DNA of 64,000 nt from Phyllobacterium chamaecytisi (GTDB lineage: Bacteria > Pseudomonadota > Alphaproteobacteria > Rhizobiales > Rhizobiaceae). Below, piece after piece: positions 42,218-50,361 of this stretch. The notes below the pieces were generated by a model. It saw only the letters and a list, made by a program, of their open reading frames with translations. It made no database searches and was not told where the DNA came from. Numbering within the stretch: position 1 is the first letter of the stretch; every line of letters begins with the position of its first letter. The DNA lies in NCBI RefSeq assembly GCF_020164455.1, contig NZ_JAIQWW010000007.1, forward strand, positions 186,001 through 250,000, in the 5' to 3' direction. The position numbers and the translations under genes are program-made.

Positions 42218-42270
42218 TCGATATCATGGGGCACTATGGGCGTCAATGGGATTACAAGACACAGAGTGGG
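42218..42270 (-). promoter_or_regulatory. dcw-operon promoter overlain by MraZ boxes
   Basis: On the minus strand, TTGACG (42246-42241) and TATCGA (42223-42218) are separated by 17 bases. On the plus strand TGGG occurs at 42227-42230, 42237-42240, 42247-42250 and 42267-42270. All lie on one 10-bp register with one position (42257-42260, AGAC) skipped. Two copies fall in the spacer. This matches the TGGGN-N5 MraZ operator and would block RNA polymerase. Confidence 0.75.
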
Positions 42271-42415
42271 AATGAGCCGCAATTCCGGCACACTTCCGGC
42301 GATTCTGAATTTATCGCTCATTAAGCTTAATGAAGGGTTAGGACTCTTCGGGAAGTTGTAATTGACGGCACCCGGCGGGACCGCTCGAGCGCAGTGAAAT
42401 CAATGTAGTGAAAAT

Positions 42416-42903
42416 GCCAGCTGGCCTGTAAGCCGGGTTCTGTATGGCTGGATTTTCATCCAACGCGGCAGCCATTCATCTTGGACGGATGTTGCCATCC
42501 GCCTCCTGCAACCCACCCGGACGACTGACCCGGAAACTGATCGCCGGACTTTCGCCCGGCACGCCGTCCCTATTCGGTTTTGCTCCCGGTGGGGTTTGCC
42601 ATGCCGCCCCTGTTACCAGTTGCGCGGTGGGCTCTTACCCCACCCTTTCACCCTTACCCCGTCATTCCTTGCGTCCAGTTCAGTATCCTTTTGTCGCAAT
42701 TCCGGACGGAAAACCGCTTCACACTTTTCCTGGAATTGCTCTGAACCCGGCGCAACGAAAGACGGGGCGGTTTCCTTTCTGTGGCACTTTCCCTGGGGTC
42801 ACCCCCGCCGGACGTTATCCGGCACCGTGTTTCCATGGAGCCCGGACTTTCCTCACATGCCGCCTTTCGGCGTATGACATGCGCGGCTGCCCGGCCAGCT
42901 GGC
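42416..42903 (-). ncRNA. rnpB: RNase P RNA (class A), with an insertion in P12
   Basis: The catalytic RNA that matures tRNA 5' ends. Helix P1 is formed by the end sequences GGCCAGCTGGC/GCCAGCTGGCC at 42893-42903 and 42416-42426. The invariant core GAGGAAAGTCCGGGC is present on the minus strand near 42855-42840, as are AGGGTGAAAGGGTG-type P10/11, the GGTAAGAGCCCACC region and the 3' AGAACCCGGCTTACAGG block. The extended P12 arm (CCCCGTC with GACGGGG) holds a palindromic repeat at its tip. This makes the RNA about 490 bases rather than the usual roughly 400. Confidence 0.93.
42691..42742. repeat. Palindromic element, half-length copy C, inside rnpB
   Basis: CGCAATTCCGGACGGAAAAC, then CTTTTCCTGGAATTGCTCT, nearly identical to copy B and the right half of copy A. 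It lies between the two strands of the rnpB P12 helix, so it extends that arm rather than breaking the core. Confidence 0.8.
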
Positions 42904-42909
42904 GATGCG

Positions 42910-42938
42910 TATAAATGCGTTTCGGAGGAAAAACGCAA
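42910..42938 (-). promoter_or_regulatory. Promoter of rnpB
   Basis: TTGCGT (42938-42933) and TTTATA (42915-42910), with 17 bases between, sit about 7 bases before the predicted 5' end of the RNA. Confidence 0.6.
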
Positions 42939-42941
42939 ATG

Positions 42942-42969
42942 AAAAAAGGCCGGATACTATCCGGCCTTT
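42942..42969 (-). terminator. Rho-independent terminator of the lytic transglycosylase gene
   Basis: AAAGGCCGGAT and ATCCGGCCTTT form an 11-bp stem with a 3-base loop. On the minus strand it is followed by a run of T (TTTTTT). It lies 26 bases after the stop and directly before the rnpB promoter. Confidence 0.85.
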
Positions 42970-42994
42970 GAATTCAGCAGGGGTTTGACCCGCC

Positions 42995-43744
42995 TTACAT
43001 GGCGGCCATTTGCAACTTCACCTTGCTGCAATAGTTGGCAGAAACCGGGTTCATGCGCGTGGCACCATGACCGGCGTTGTAACGAAGGATGGTGCCGCAG
43101 GTCGTGCCGTTACCAAGCTTGTGCGCGCCGGCAAGATACTTCATGCCCCACTGGATATTTGTTTCCGGGTTGTAGAGCGCCTGCCGCGAACCCGTATAGC
43201 CAAGGCCACGCGCTGTCTCGAGCTTGATCTGCATCAGTCCGATTTCGCCGGCGCTGCCGGTCATGTTCGGACGATAATTGCTTTCCACCCTGACGACCGC
43301 GTTCGCCAGCGCAAAAGGAACACCATAGGACGACGCGTAAGAGCTGATAATCGTCGCATAGTTCGACGATCCGATCGCTGAAGGGACACCGCCCGTGGTC
43401 ATCGTATCGACACGGTTGATGGTCTGGTTGCGAACGACGGTTTTCACCCGCGCTTTAGCCTGAACCACCGGGCGTTTGTGGGTTGAAGCCTTTTTGCTCA
43501 CCCGCTGCGGCTTGACTGCGCTTTTCTTGACCGCCGTCTTTTCAACACTGCGCTTGACTTGGGTCTTTGCCTGCACTGGCTTCGTAGACTTGTTAGCGGC
43601 TTTCTGTTTTTCCGCTTCGGCTCGTTTTGCCTTCATGTAGTCGGCGAGGTTTGTCGGCTCCTTTGGAGCGCTGAATGCTGAATTTGTGCCGAAGAAGGCC
43701 ATCGCCCCAAGGAGGGCGAAAATCATACCAAATTTTTTTGTCAT
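42995..43744 (-). CDS. Exported lytic transglycosylase (SLT domain)
   Basis: A 249-residue exported protein. A signal peptide (FGMIFALLGAMAFFGTNSAFS, cleaved before APKEP) is followed by a Lys/Val-rich region of about 100 residues (AKTQVKRSVEKTAVKKSAVK). The SLT domain comes next: ANAVVRVESNYRPNMTGSAGE with the catalytic Glu, then IGLMQIKLETARGLG and LRYNAGHG. It cleaves the MurNAc-GlcNAc bond with 1,6-anhydro formation. The basic linker may bind polyanionic wall or DNA. The ATG at 43744 is the only start compatible with the signal peptide. Confidence 0.9.
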   Translation of the reverse strand: MTKKFGMIFALLGAMAFFGTNSAFSAPKEPTNLADYMKAKRAEAEKQKAANKSTKPVQAKTQVKRSVEKTAVKKSAVKPQRVSKKASTHKRPVVQAKARVKTVVRNQTINRVDTMTTGGVPSAIGSSNYATIISSYASSYGVPFALANAVVRVESNYRPNMTGSAGEIGLMQIKLETARGLGYTGSRQALYNPETNIQWGMKYLAGAHKLGNGTTCGTILRYNAGHGATRMNPVSANYCSKVKLQMAAM

Positions 43745-43957
43745 CTTTTTCCGTCTAGAAGCTTGGGCCGCACGAACGTGCACGCCGGGACCGTTCCGTG
43801 CCAAAAAACACAAGGGCGATGCCCGGAACATTGGCCAAGGATTTGACGGCGCAATGCAGCCGAATATTGATCGGCCAAATAACTTTGTGTAACCCATTGA
43901 AATATATATGCTGCAGCGCACAAAGCCTATCGGGAAAAGACTTTTTCGTTCAACAAC

Positions 43958-44722
43958 TTATGACGAGACCACTGGCAGTGCAGAAAGTAGCTTGTGCAGG
44001 GTTTCGATGGTTGATACGTCCGCTACTCCATCGACTTTTTCAGGGCGAAAGTGACGCTGGAAGGCCAAAATGCCCAATTGTGTCGACGAACCGAACACAC
44101 CATCGATAGGAACGCCATAGCCATAAAGAGCCAGCATTGACTGCAGGGCCTCGACAGGTTGGCCCTCATCGCCAAGCGAAAAGAACCTTCCGCCGCGTAC
44201 CGGCGAAGGGCCGACCCAATGGCCAATGCCCGCATCGTAAAGTGCTGGCCAGGGAAATTTCTCGCCGGGATCGATCTTGCGCGCCGGCGCGATATCTGAA
44301 TGCGCCAAAACATTCTCCGGCCGGATACCGTGGCGCGTTACAATACCCTGGCAAAGATCGATCACCGCCTCGATTTGCGGTTCAGGGAAATCCGGAAACC
44401 CGAGCAGCGGACCGCCGTTGACGATCTCGATTCCGATGGAACAGGAATTGATATCGGTCTCGCCTTTCCAGGAACTCCGCCCCGCATGCCAGGCGCGCTC
44501 GCTTTCTGGCACCATCTGTACGATACGGCCATTCTCGTAAACGACGTAGTGAGCAGACACTTCACTTTGTGGATTTGCCAGCCAGCTTTCCGCTGCCTCG
44601 CCAGTTTCCATGCCGGTATAATGCAGGATCAAGATGGAGGGATTCTTGCCGTCCTTGCGTGGACCAAAATTCGGCGAGGCATGAACATCGGCCCGCGGTT
44701 GGTCCGGCTCAAACGTGCTCAT
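43958..44722 (-). CDS. N-acetylmuramoyl-L-alanine amidase with C-terminal peptidoglycan-binding domain
   Basis: A 254-residue AmiD-like amidase. The zinc fold includes SILILHYTGMETGEAAESWL (about residues 29-48), a VSAHYVVYENGRIVQMV strand pair, AWHAGRSSWKG, IGIEIVNGG and the distal AHSDIAPARKIDPG. A PG_binding_1 module follows: GQPVEALQSMLALYGYG and FGSSTQLGILAFQRHF (about 190-235). No signal peptide is visible from this start. The ATG at 44722 has AAGG before it and overlaps the end of the upstream TerB/J-domain gene, indicating an operon. Confidence 0.88.
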   Translation of the reverse strand: MSTFEPDQPRADVHASPNFGPRKDGKNPSILILHYTGMETGEAAESWLANPQSEVSAHYVVYENGRIVQMVPESERAWHAGRSSWKGETDINSCSIGIEIVNGGPLLGFPDFPEPQIEAVIDLCQGIVTRHGIRPENVLAHSDIAPARKIDPGEKFPWPALYDAGIGHWVGPSPVRGGRFFSLGDEGQPVEALQSMLALYGYGVPIDGVFGSSTQLGILAFQRHFRPEKVDGVADVSTIETLHKLLSALPVVSS

Positions 44723-45428
44723 ATGCCTTAAGGTCTTTTTCGACTTTATCCCAAGCCGCATTGATCGCGGCGATGCGCTGGTTGGCAATGGCGATGAACT
44801 CTTCCGGCACTCCGCGTGCCATCAACATGTCCGGGTGGTTTTCGCGAACGAGCGCGCGATACTGCTTGCGCGCGGTTTCAAAATTGACGTTCCGTGGAAG
44901 ACCGAGAACGAGATATGGATCCGCCTGACTGCGCCCGACATGCCGTGCCAATATGATGTCGAATTTCTCCTCGTCGATCGCAAATATCTCAGCGACCGTT
45001 CCGAGAAAAATCAACTCCTCGTCGTGCAAGGCACCGTCCGACTTGGCAATGTGGAACAACCCGTCAAGGATGTCTTCCAGCATCTTGCAATTAGGCTTGC
45101 CCGAGCCGCACAGCGAAGCCAACTGGGTGGCGTAGGCTTCGTAGCCCGCCACATCCTGCTTGGCGAGGTTATAAAGGCGTGTGACCTGATCCTGATATTG
45201 TGCCGGCACATGGAAAATGTCATTGAAAGCGTTGATTTCCACCTGCGTCACGACGCCGTCGGCCTTTGCCATCTTGGCCGACAATGCAATCATGGCGATG
45301 GAGAAGGCTACGCGCCGCCGCGTTTCCGGATCGCCTTCAAACGCAGTACGCACCGCCTCGATGATGCTCGAAAAGGCATCGATCGCTGTGCTGGTAATGA
45401 AATCGCTGATGCGGCGCCAAATCGACAT
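44709..45428 (-). CDS. DjlA-like protein: TerB domain plus C-terminal J domain
   Basis: A 239-residue protein. A TerB-like helical domain covers about residues 40-150 (ALSAKMAKADGVVTQVEINAF; HIAKSDGALHDEELIFLGTV, the paired acidic motifs). It ends in a J domain (DPYLVLGLPRNVNFETARKQY, then RALVRENHPDMLM) with the HPD tripeptide that stimulates DnaK ATPase. In this order it occurs as DjlA without the N-terminal membrane anchor of the E. coli protein. It overlaps the downstream amidase gene, so the two are co-expressed. Confidence 0.9.
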   Translation of the reverse strand: MSIWRRISDFITSTAIDAFSSIIEAVRTAFEGDPETRRRVAFSIAMIALSAKMAKADGVVTQVEINAFNDIFHVPAQYQDQVTRLYNLAKQDVAGYEAYATQLASLCGSGKPNCKMLEDILDGLFHIAKSDGALHDEELIFLGTVAEIFAIDEEKFDIILARHVGRSQADPYLVLGLPRNVNFETARKQYRALVRENHPDMLMARGVPEEFIAIANQRIAAINAAWDKVEKDLKAYEHV

Positions 45429-45531
45429 ATGTTCGTTTTATTCAAATTCGTTCGCAATTGCGAGAGAGATAGTGTGTCGAAAAACGCGTTTTGCCGGGAC
45501 CGGTTGACGCAGCATTTGCGTGCGTTTGGCC

Positions 45532-45558
45532 AAGCGGCCAGCGCATGGCTGGCCGCTT
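45532..45558 (-). terminator. GC-rich hairpin downstream of the lipoprotein gene
   Basis: AAGCGGCCAGC (45532-45542) and GCTGGCCGCTT (45548-45558) make a perfect 11-bp stem with a 5-base loop, 20 bases past the lipoprotein stop. There is no T-run, so termination is likely but not certain. Confidence 0.5.
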
Positions 45559-45578
45559 ACCCATGACTGGGATTGTTT

Positions 45579-45962
45579 TTACTGAACGCCGAGCGCGTCC
45601 TTGATGGCTTTTTCTGCAGAGTCCGCAGCCGCCTTGACTTGATCCGCCGTCTGACCGGCTGCCGTCGCGGCATCCTCAGCCGCCTTGCGGGCGGTGGCGA
45701 CTGCAGCCTGCTTTTGCTCAGCCGTCATTGTCGCGGCCTGTTCCTTGATCTTTTTCAAGGTCTCTTCCGCGTTCATCGGCGCCGCCGGCGCTTCCGTAGC
45801 CGCGGGCGCTGGGGCCGGAGCTGGTGCTGGTGCTGGTGCTGGTGCCGGTGCCGGCTGTTCGGCTTTTGCCGGCGGCTGTTCCGACTTCTGCTCACTCTCG
45901 CCGCAACCGGCCAGCGCCAGAAGCGAAACCGCCGCCAGCGAAACAACAAATTTACTCTTCAT
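45579..45962 (-). CDS. Small Pro-Ala-rich lipoprotein
   Basis: A 127-residue exported lipoprotein. The signal peptide ends in a lipobox (SLLALAGC, Cys at about residue 20). The next 40 residues are a Pro-Ala repeat (APAPAPAPAPAP), encoded by a tandem 6-base unit near 45820-45855. A charged amphipathic helical region follows (ETLKKIKEQAATMTAEQKQ, about 65-127). The repeat probably spans the periplasm or wall, and the helix may contact peptidoglycan; function unknown. Confidence 0.75.
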   Translation of the reverse strand: MKSKFVVSLAAVSLLALAGCGESEQKSEQPPAKAEQPAPAPAPAPAPAPAPAPAATEAPAAPMNAEETLKKIKEQAATMTAEQKQAAVATARKAAEDAATAAGQTADQVKAAADSAEKAIKDALGVQ

Positions 45963-46202
45963 GGTTTCCTCTCCGAAATTGCTAGATGGCCCCTCGATTC
46001 CATCTTATCGAAAATAAGGCAAAGTTGGATTCTGTTTTGGCTTTCGGTTAATTCCTGTGTGGATAACCACACATACGCAGAAAATTTAATCCAAATGCTA
46101 CAGCCGATTGCGCTTGCTAACCGGGCCTGTTTATTGTGGCAGGCGGCGCACAAGCTCGCCGAAATTTTTGCAAATCACCAATTTTAAGATCGGACGAATA
46201 TT

Positions 46203-49200
46203 ATGAGCGACAAATGGGACTTCTGGATCGATCGTGGCGGTACATTCACCGACGTCATTGCATGCGATCCCGAAGGCGCTATACGAGCCCACAAGTTACT
46301 TTCGGAAAACCCAGAAGCTTACCGCGATGCGGCCATCCAGGGCATTCGCGATTTGCTTGGCGTCAAAAAGGACGACCCCATCCCCTCGCAGCGTATCGGT
46401 GAGGTCAAGATGGGCACGACCGTCGCCACCAACGCGCTCCTCGAGCGAAAAGGTGACAGGACAGCGCTCGTGATAACCAAAGGGTTTCGTGACGCCTTGA
46501 AGATCGCCTATCAAGCAAGGCCGGACATCTTTGCCAAGGAAATCATTCTCCCTGAACAGCTCTATGAACGTGTGATCGAAATCGACGAGCGCGTCCGTAC
46601 AGACGGAACAGTGGAAATCGTTCCTGATGCCGAACAAATCCGCGTCGCTTTGACCGATATCAGGCAGGCCGGCATCGATGCCGTCGCGATCGTCTTCATG
46701 CATGCCTGGAACTATCCGGCGCATGAACGGACAGCGGCGAAAATTGCGCGCGAAATGGGCTTCGGCCAAGTCTCCGTCAGCCATGAGGTCTCGCCGCTGG
46801 CCAAGCTCGTTGGTCGCGGCGACACAACAGTTGTCGATGCCTATCTCTCGCCGATCTTGCGCCGGTACGTCGAACACGTTGCGCGCGAGCTTGGCATAGA
46901 GGGCAAGTCCGATAGCGGCCCCCGCCTGTCTTTCATGATGTCCTCTGGCGGTTTGACCGCGGCAGATTTGTTTCAAGGCAAGGATGCGATCCTTTCCGGT
47001 CCGGCAGGCGGTGTCGTCGGCATGGTCGAGACAGCAAAGCTCGCCGGTTTCGACAAGGTGATCGGATTCGACATGGGCGGCACCTCGACAGATGTCGCGC
47101 ACTACGAAGGAGACTATGAGCGCGCCTTCGACACGGAAGTCGCGGGCGTTCGCATACGCGCGCCGATGATGCGCATTCATACGGTGGCGGCGGGCGGCGG
47201 ATCGATCCTGCACTATAGCGCTGGCCGGTTTCAGGCAGGTCCCGATTCCGCTGGCGCCAATCCTGGCCCGGCCTGTTACCGGCGCGGTGGCCCGCTGGCC
47301 GTAACCGATGCCAATGTCATGCTCGGCAAGTTGCAGCCTGAGTATTTTCCGGCGATTTTCGGTCCCGCGCAGAATGAGCGGCTCGACCGCGAGGTGGTAG
47401 TCCAAAAATTCACTGCCCTCACCGCAGAAATCGGCGAAGGCAAAACACCGGAAGAGGTTGCGGAAGGTTTCATCACCATCGCGGTCGAAAACATGGCCAA
47501 TGCTGTGAAAAAGATTTCCGTGCAGCGCGGCTACGACGTCACCCGGTATCTGCTGAATTGTTTCGGTGGCGCAGGAGGCCAGCATGCCTGCCTCGTTGCC
47601 GACGCACTTGGCATGGAAGCCGTATTGATCCATCCCTTTTCCGGCCTGCTTTCCGCCTATGGGATCGGCTTGTCCTCCATATTCGCCTCCCGCCAGCAAG
47701 CGTTGGTGAAAATCTTGTCCCCAAACACATTGAGCGACATACGCCAGCTATCCGACCGTCTCTCCGAAACCGTCATCAAGGAAATAACCGAACAAGGCGT
47801 GCCCCGCGAACACATCGCATCACGACCAATTCTGCATCTGCGCTATGACGGCACCGATACGACAATCCCAGTCGATTTCAGTAATTTCTCGATCGATAAA
47901 GCGCGCTTTGCCTTTGAAGCTGCACACAAGGCGCAATTTGGCTTCATCTACGACGACAAGGGTATCGTCGTGGAAGCAGTCGGCGTCGAGGGCTCGGATA
48001 GTCGCGGACACAAGCAGACTGAAACCGAGCAACGCCAAGACAATTCGAAGCCCGAGGCCGGTGAAACCTGCGTGGTCTACACCGGTGGAGCCTTCCACGA
48101 TGCTGTCACCTTCCCGCGCGCCAATCTTAAACCCGGACACAAGATCAGTGGCCCCGCGCTGATCATCGAGACGCATCAAACGATCGTCGTGGAACCCGGC
48201 TGGCAGGCGGAAATCACCGCGCTCAATCACGTTCTGATGCGGCGGATAGAGAAGAAGGCACGCGCCGCCGCATTGGGCACGCAAGCTGATCCGATCATGC
48301 TGGAGGTGTTCAATAATCTCTTCATGTCGATCGCCGAGCAGATGGGCGTGACGCTGCAAAACACCGCTTATTCGGTCAACATCAAGGAGCGGCTGGATTT
48401 CTCCTGCGCGGTTTTTGATCGCAATGGCGCACTGGTGGCCAATGCCCCGCATATGCCAGTCCATCTGGGATCGATGGATCGTTCCGTCGAAACGATCATC
48501 AAGTTAAATGAAGGCGATATCCATCCGGGCGATGTTTTCGCGCTCAACGCACCCTATAATGGCGGCACGCATCTTCCCGATATCACGGTAGTTACTCCGG
48601 TTTTCGATGACGCGGGCAAGAACATCCTCTTCTATTCGGCGTCTCGCGGTCATCATGCGGACATCGGTGGATCGGCGCCAGGATCGATGACGCCGCTTGC
48701 GACAACAGTGGACGAAGAAGGAGTCTTGATCGACAATTTCCGTCTCGTTGAAAGGGGCCGCTTCCGCGAAGAAGAACTGACCGAGCTTTTGACCAACCAT
48801 CCATGGCCTGTGCGCAATGTTCACCAGAATATTGCCGATCTGAAAGCCCAGATCGCCGCCAATGAGAAGGGCGTGAATGAACTCAGGAAGATGATCGCTC
48901 AGTTCGGTCTCGATGTGGTCGAGGCCTATATGGGCCACGTGCAGGACAACGCAGCCGAAAGCGTCCGCGGCGTTCTCGACCAGTTGCCTGAACATTCCGA
49001 ATGTTCCTATGCGACCGATACGGGCCAGACGATCAAGGTCGAGATCACTGTCGACAAGCGCGAGCGCCGGGCGACTGTCGATTTCACAGGCACGTCGCCA
49101 GTAATGAAGAACAACTTCAACGCGCCAGAACCGGTGGCGCGCGCGGCAGTTCTTTATGTCTTCCGCGTCATGGTTGAGGGCGCGATCCCGATGAACGCAG

Positions 49201-49838
49201 GATGTCTGCGTCCGATCGACATCATCACTCCCGATGGTTCGATGCTCAAGCCTGCCTATCCAGCAGCTGTCGTGGCCGGTAATGTCGAGACGTCGCAGCA
49301 TGTTACCAATGCGCTTTTCGGGGCGCTTGGTGCCATGGCAAATTCGCAAGGAACGATGAACAATCTGACCTTTGGCAATGATGAGTACCAGTACTACGAG
49401 ACAATCTGTTCAGGGTCTCCCGCCGGCCATTTCAACAATGGGGCGGGCTTTGCCGGAACCTCCGGCGTTCACACCCATATGACGAATTCGCGCCTCACCG
49501 ATCCGGAGATACTCGAAATGCGATTTCCCGTCCTGCTTGAGGACTTTCACATCCGGGCAAATTCCGGAGGCATCGGGAAGTTCCCGGGCGGTGGCGGTAC
49601 CAAACGCACCATCCGGTTTCTAAGGCAGATGGATTGCTCGATCCTTTCATCGCATCGCAATCGTCCCCCAGAGGGCCTCGATGGCGGCGGCGACGGCGAG
49701 GTTGGCAAAACCGAAGTGCGCCGCAACGATGGAACTATTGAAACATTGAAGGCGTGCGATCAGACTGTGCTCGAGGCAGGTGAAGCCGTCATCGTCACAA
49801 CGCCAACGCCCGGCGGTTACAGCAAGATCGGAGCCTGA
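46203..49838 (+). CDS. Hydantoinase/5-oxoprolinase, fused HyuA and HyuB
   Basis: A 1211-residue protein. Residues 1 to about 690 are the HyuA/OplA ATP-binding part: [18 protein letters not shown] at the N terminus, [36 protein letters not shown] and [20 protein letters not shown]. From residue 698 the HyuB part begins ([20 protein letters not shown], with the [15 protein letters not shown] and FNGGTHLPD-type stretches). Fused enzymes of this kind open 5-oxoproline with ATP to give glutamate, or act on hydantoins. The substrate cannot be told from sequence. A GNAT gene follows two bases later, so the two are likely one operon. Confidence 0.92.
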   Translation: MSDKWDFWIDRGGTFTDVIACDPEGAIRAHKLLSENPEAYRDAAIQGIRDLLGVKKDDPIPSQRIGEVKMGTTVATNALLERKGDRTALVITKGFRDALKIAYQARPDIFAKEIILPEQLYERVIEIDERVRTDGTVEIVPDAEQIRVALTDIRQAGIDAVAIVFMHAWNYPAHERTAAKIAREMGFGQVSVSHEVSPLAKLVGRGDTTVVDAYLSPILRRYVEHVARELGIEGKSDSGPRLSFMMSSGGLTAADLFQGKDAILSGPAGGVVGMVETAKLAGFDKVIGFDMGGTSTDVAHYEGDYERAFDTEVAGVRIRAPMMRIHTVAAGGGSILHYSAGRFQAGPDSAGANPGPACYRRGGPLAVTDANVMLGKLQPEYFPAIFGPAQNERLDREVVVQKFTALTAEIGEGKTPEEVAEGFITIAVENMANAVKKISVQRGYDVTRYLLNCFGGAGGQHACLVADALGMEAVLIHPFSGLLSAYGIGLSSIFASRQQALVKILSPNTLSDIRQLSDRLSETVIKEITEQGVPREHIASRPILHLRYDGTDTTIPVDFSNFSIDKARFAFEAAHKAQFGFIYDDKGIVVEAVGVEGSDSRGHKQTETEQRQDNSKPEAGETCVVYTGGAFHDAVTFPRANLKPGHKISGPALIIETHQTIVVEPGWQAEITALNHVLMRRIEKKARAAALGTQADPIMLEVFNNLFMSIAEQMGVTLQNTAYSVNIKERLDFSCAVFDRNGALVANAPHMPVHLGSMDRSVETIIKLNEGDIHPGDVFALNAPYNGGTHLPDITVVTPVFDDAGKNILFYSASRGHHADIGGSAPGSMTPLATTVDEEGVLIDNFRLVERGRFREEELTELLTNHPWPVRNVHQNIADLKAQIAANEKGVNELRKMIAQFGLDVVEAYMGHVQDNAAESVRGVLDQLPEHSECSYATDTGQTIKVEITVDKRERRATVDFTGTSPVMKNNFNAPEPVARAAVLYVFRVMVEGAIPMNAGCLRPIDIITPDGSMLKPAYPAAVVAGNVETSQHVTNALFGALGAMANSQGTMNNLTFGNDEYQYYETICSGSPAGHFNNGAGFAGTSGVHTHMTNSRLTDPEILEMRFPVLLEDFHIRANSGGIGKFPGGGGTKRTIRFLRQMDCSILSSHRNRPPEGLDGGGDGEVGKTEVRRNDGTIETLKACDQTVLEAGEAVIVTTPTPGGYSKIGA

Positions 49839-49840
49839 CA

Positions 49841-50353
49841 ATGGTGCCCGGCGCCCCTCCCTCCATAAGGATTTTGGACGGCGCCGATGCCGAAGCCTTT
49901 CACGCGCTGCGCCTGCATGGCTTGCGCAGCGCGCCAGAGGCTTTCGGTTCGAGCTACGAAGAGGAACGCGAACTCGGTATCGAGGAGGTCCGCCGGCGCC
50001 TCGATGACCGGCCCAATGCCGCCTTTGGTGCATTCGCCGATGATATCCTTGTCGGCGTTGCCGGGTTCGCCATGAACACCAAAATCAAGCAGAGGCACAA
50101 GGGGCTGCTATGGGGCGTCTTCGTCGACAAGGAATGGCGCGGACATAACCTCGGAAAGCAATTGACGGAGACAGTCATCGATTATGCCCGGGGTCATGTG
50201 GATACGCTGCACGCAACCGTAATGGCCACAAACATATCGGCACGCGCGCTTTATCTGGGGCTTGGCTTCACCGTGTTCGGCTTTGAAAAAGATGCCTTGC
50301 GCGTCAACGATCAATCCTATGACGATGAACTATTGCGGCTAGACCTGAGATAA
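49841..50353 (+). CDS. GNAT-family N-acetyltransferase
   Basis: A 170-residue acetyltransferase. The GNAT fold is visible from IRILDGADAEAFHALRL (strand 1, helix 1). The acetyl-CoA motif A is LLWGVFVDKEWRGHNLGKQL (about residues 86-105), and the late ATNISARALYLGLGF region is the substrate and CoA-contacting end. The substrate is unknown. The start is two bases after the hydantoinase stop, so it is translated with it. It converges with the LTA-synthase-like gene. Confidence 0.85.
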   Translation: MVPGAPPSIRILDGADAEAFHALRLHGLRSAPEAFGSSYEEERELGIEEVRRRLDDRPNAAFGAFADDILVGVAGFAMNTKIKQRHKGLLWGVFVDKEWRGHNLGKQLTETVIDYARGHVDTLHATVMATNISARALYLGLGFTVFGFEKDALRVNDQSYDDELLRLDLR

Positions 50354-50361
50354 CCGTCGCC

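Noticed and set aside
41568-42227. Upstream extension of the rsmH frame through mraZ
   Set aside because: The extra 220 codons are the mraZ region in another frame; the family starts at HIPVLLDEV, matching ATG 41567.
45820-45855. Tandem 6-base units in the lipoprotein gene as a phase-variation switch
   Set aside because: The unit length is a multiple of three, so slippage would only change the Pro-Ala length and not switch the gene on or off.
46296-47699. A 467-codon open frame opposite the hydantoinase gene
   Set aside because: Antisense to a clear enzyme gene, with no recognisable domain or ribosome-binding site.
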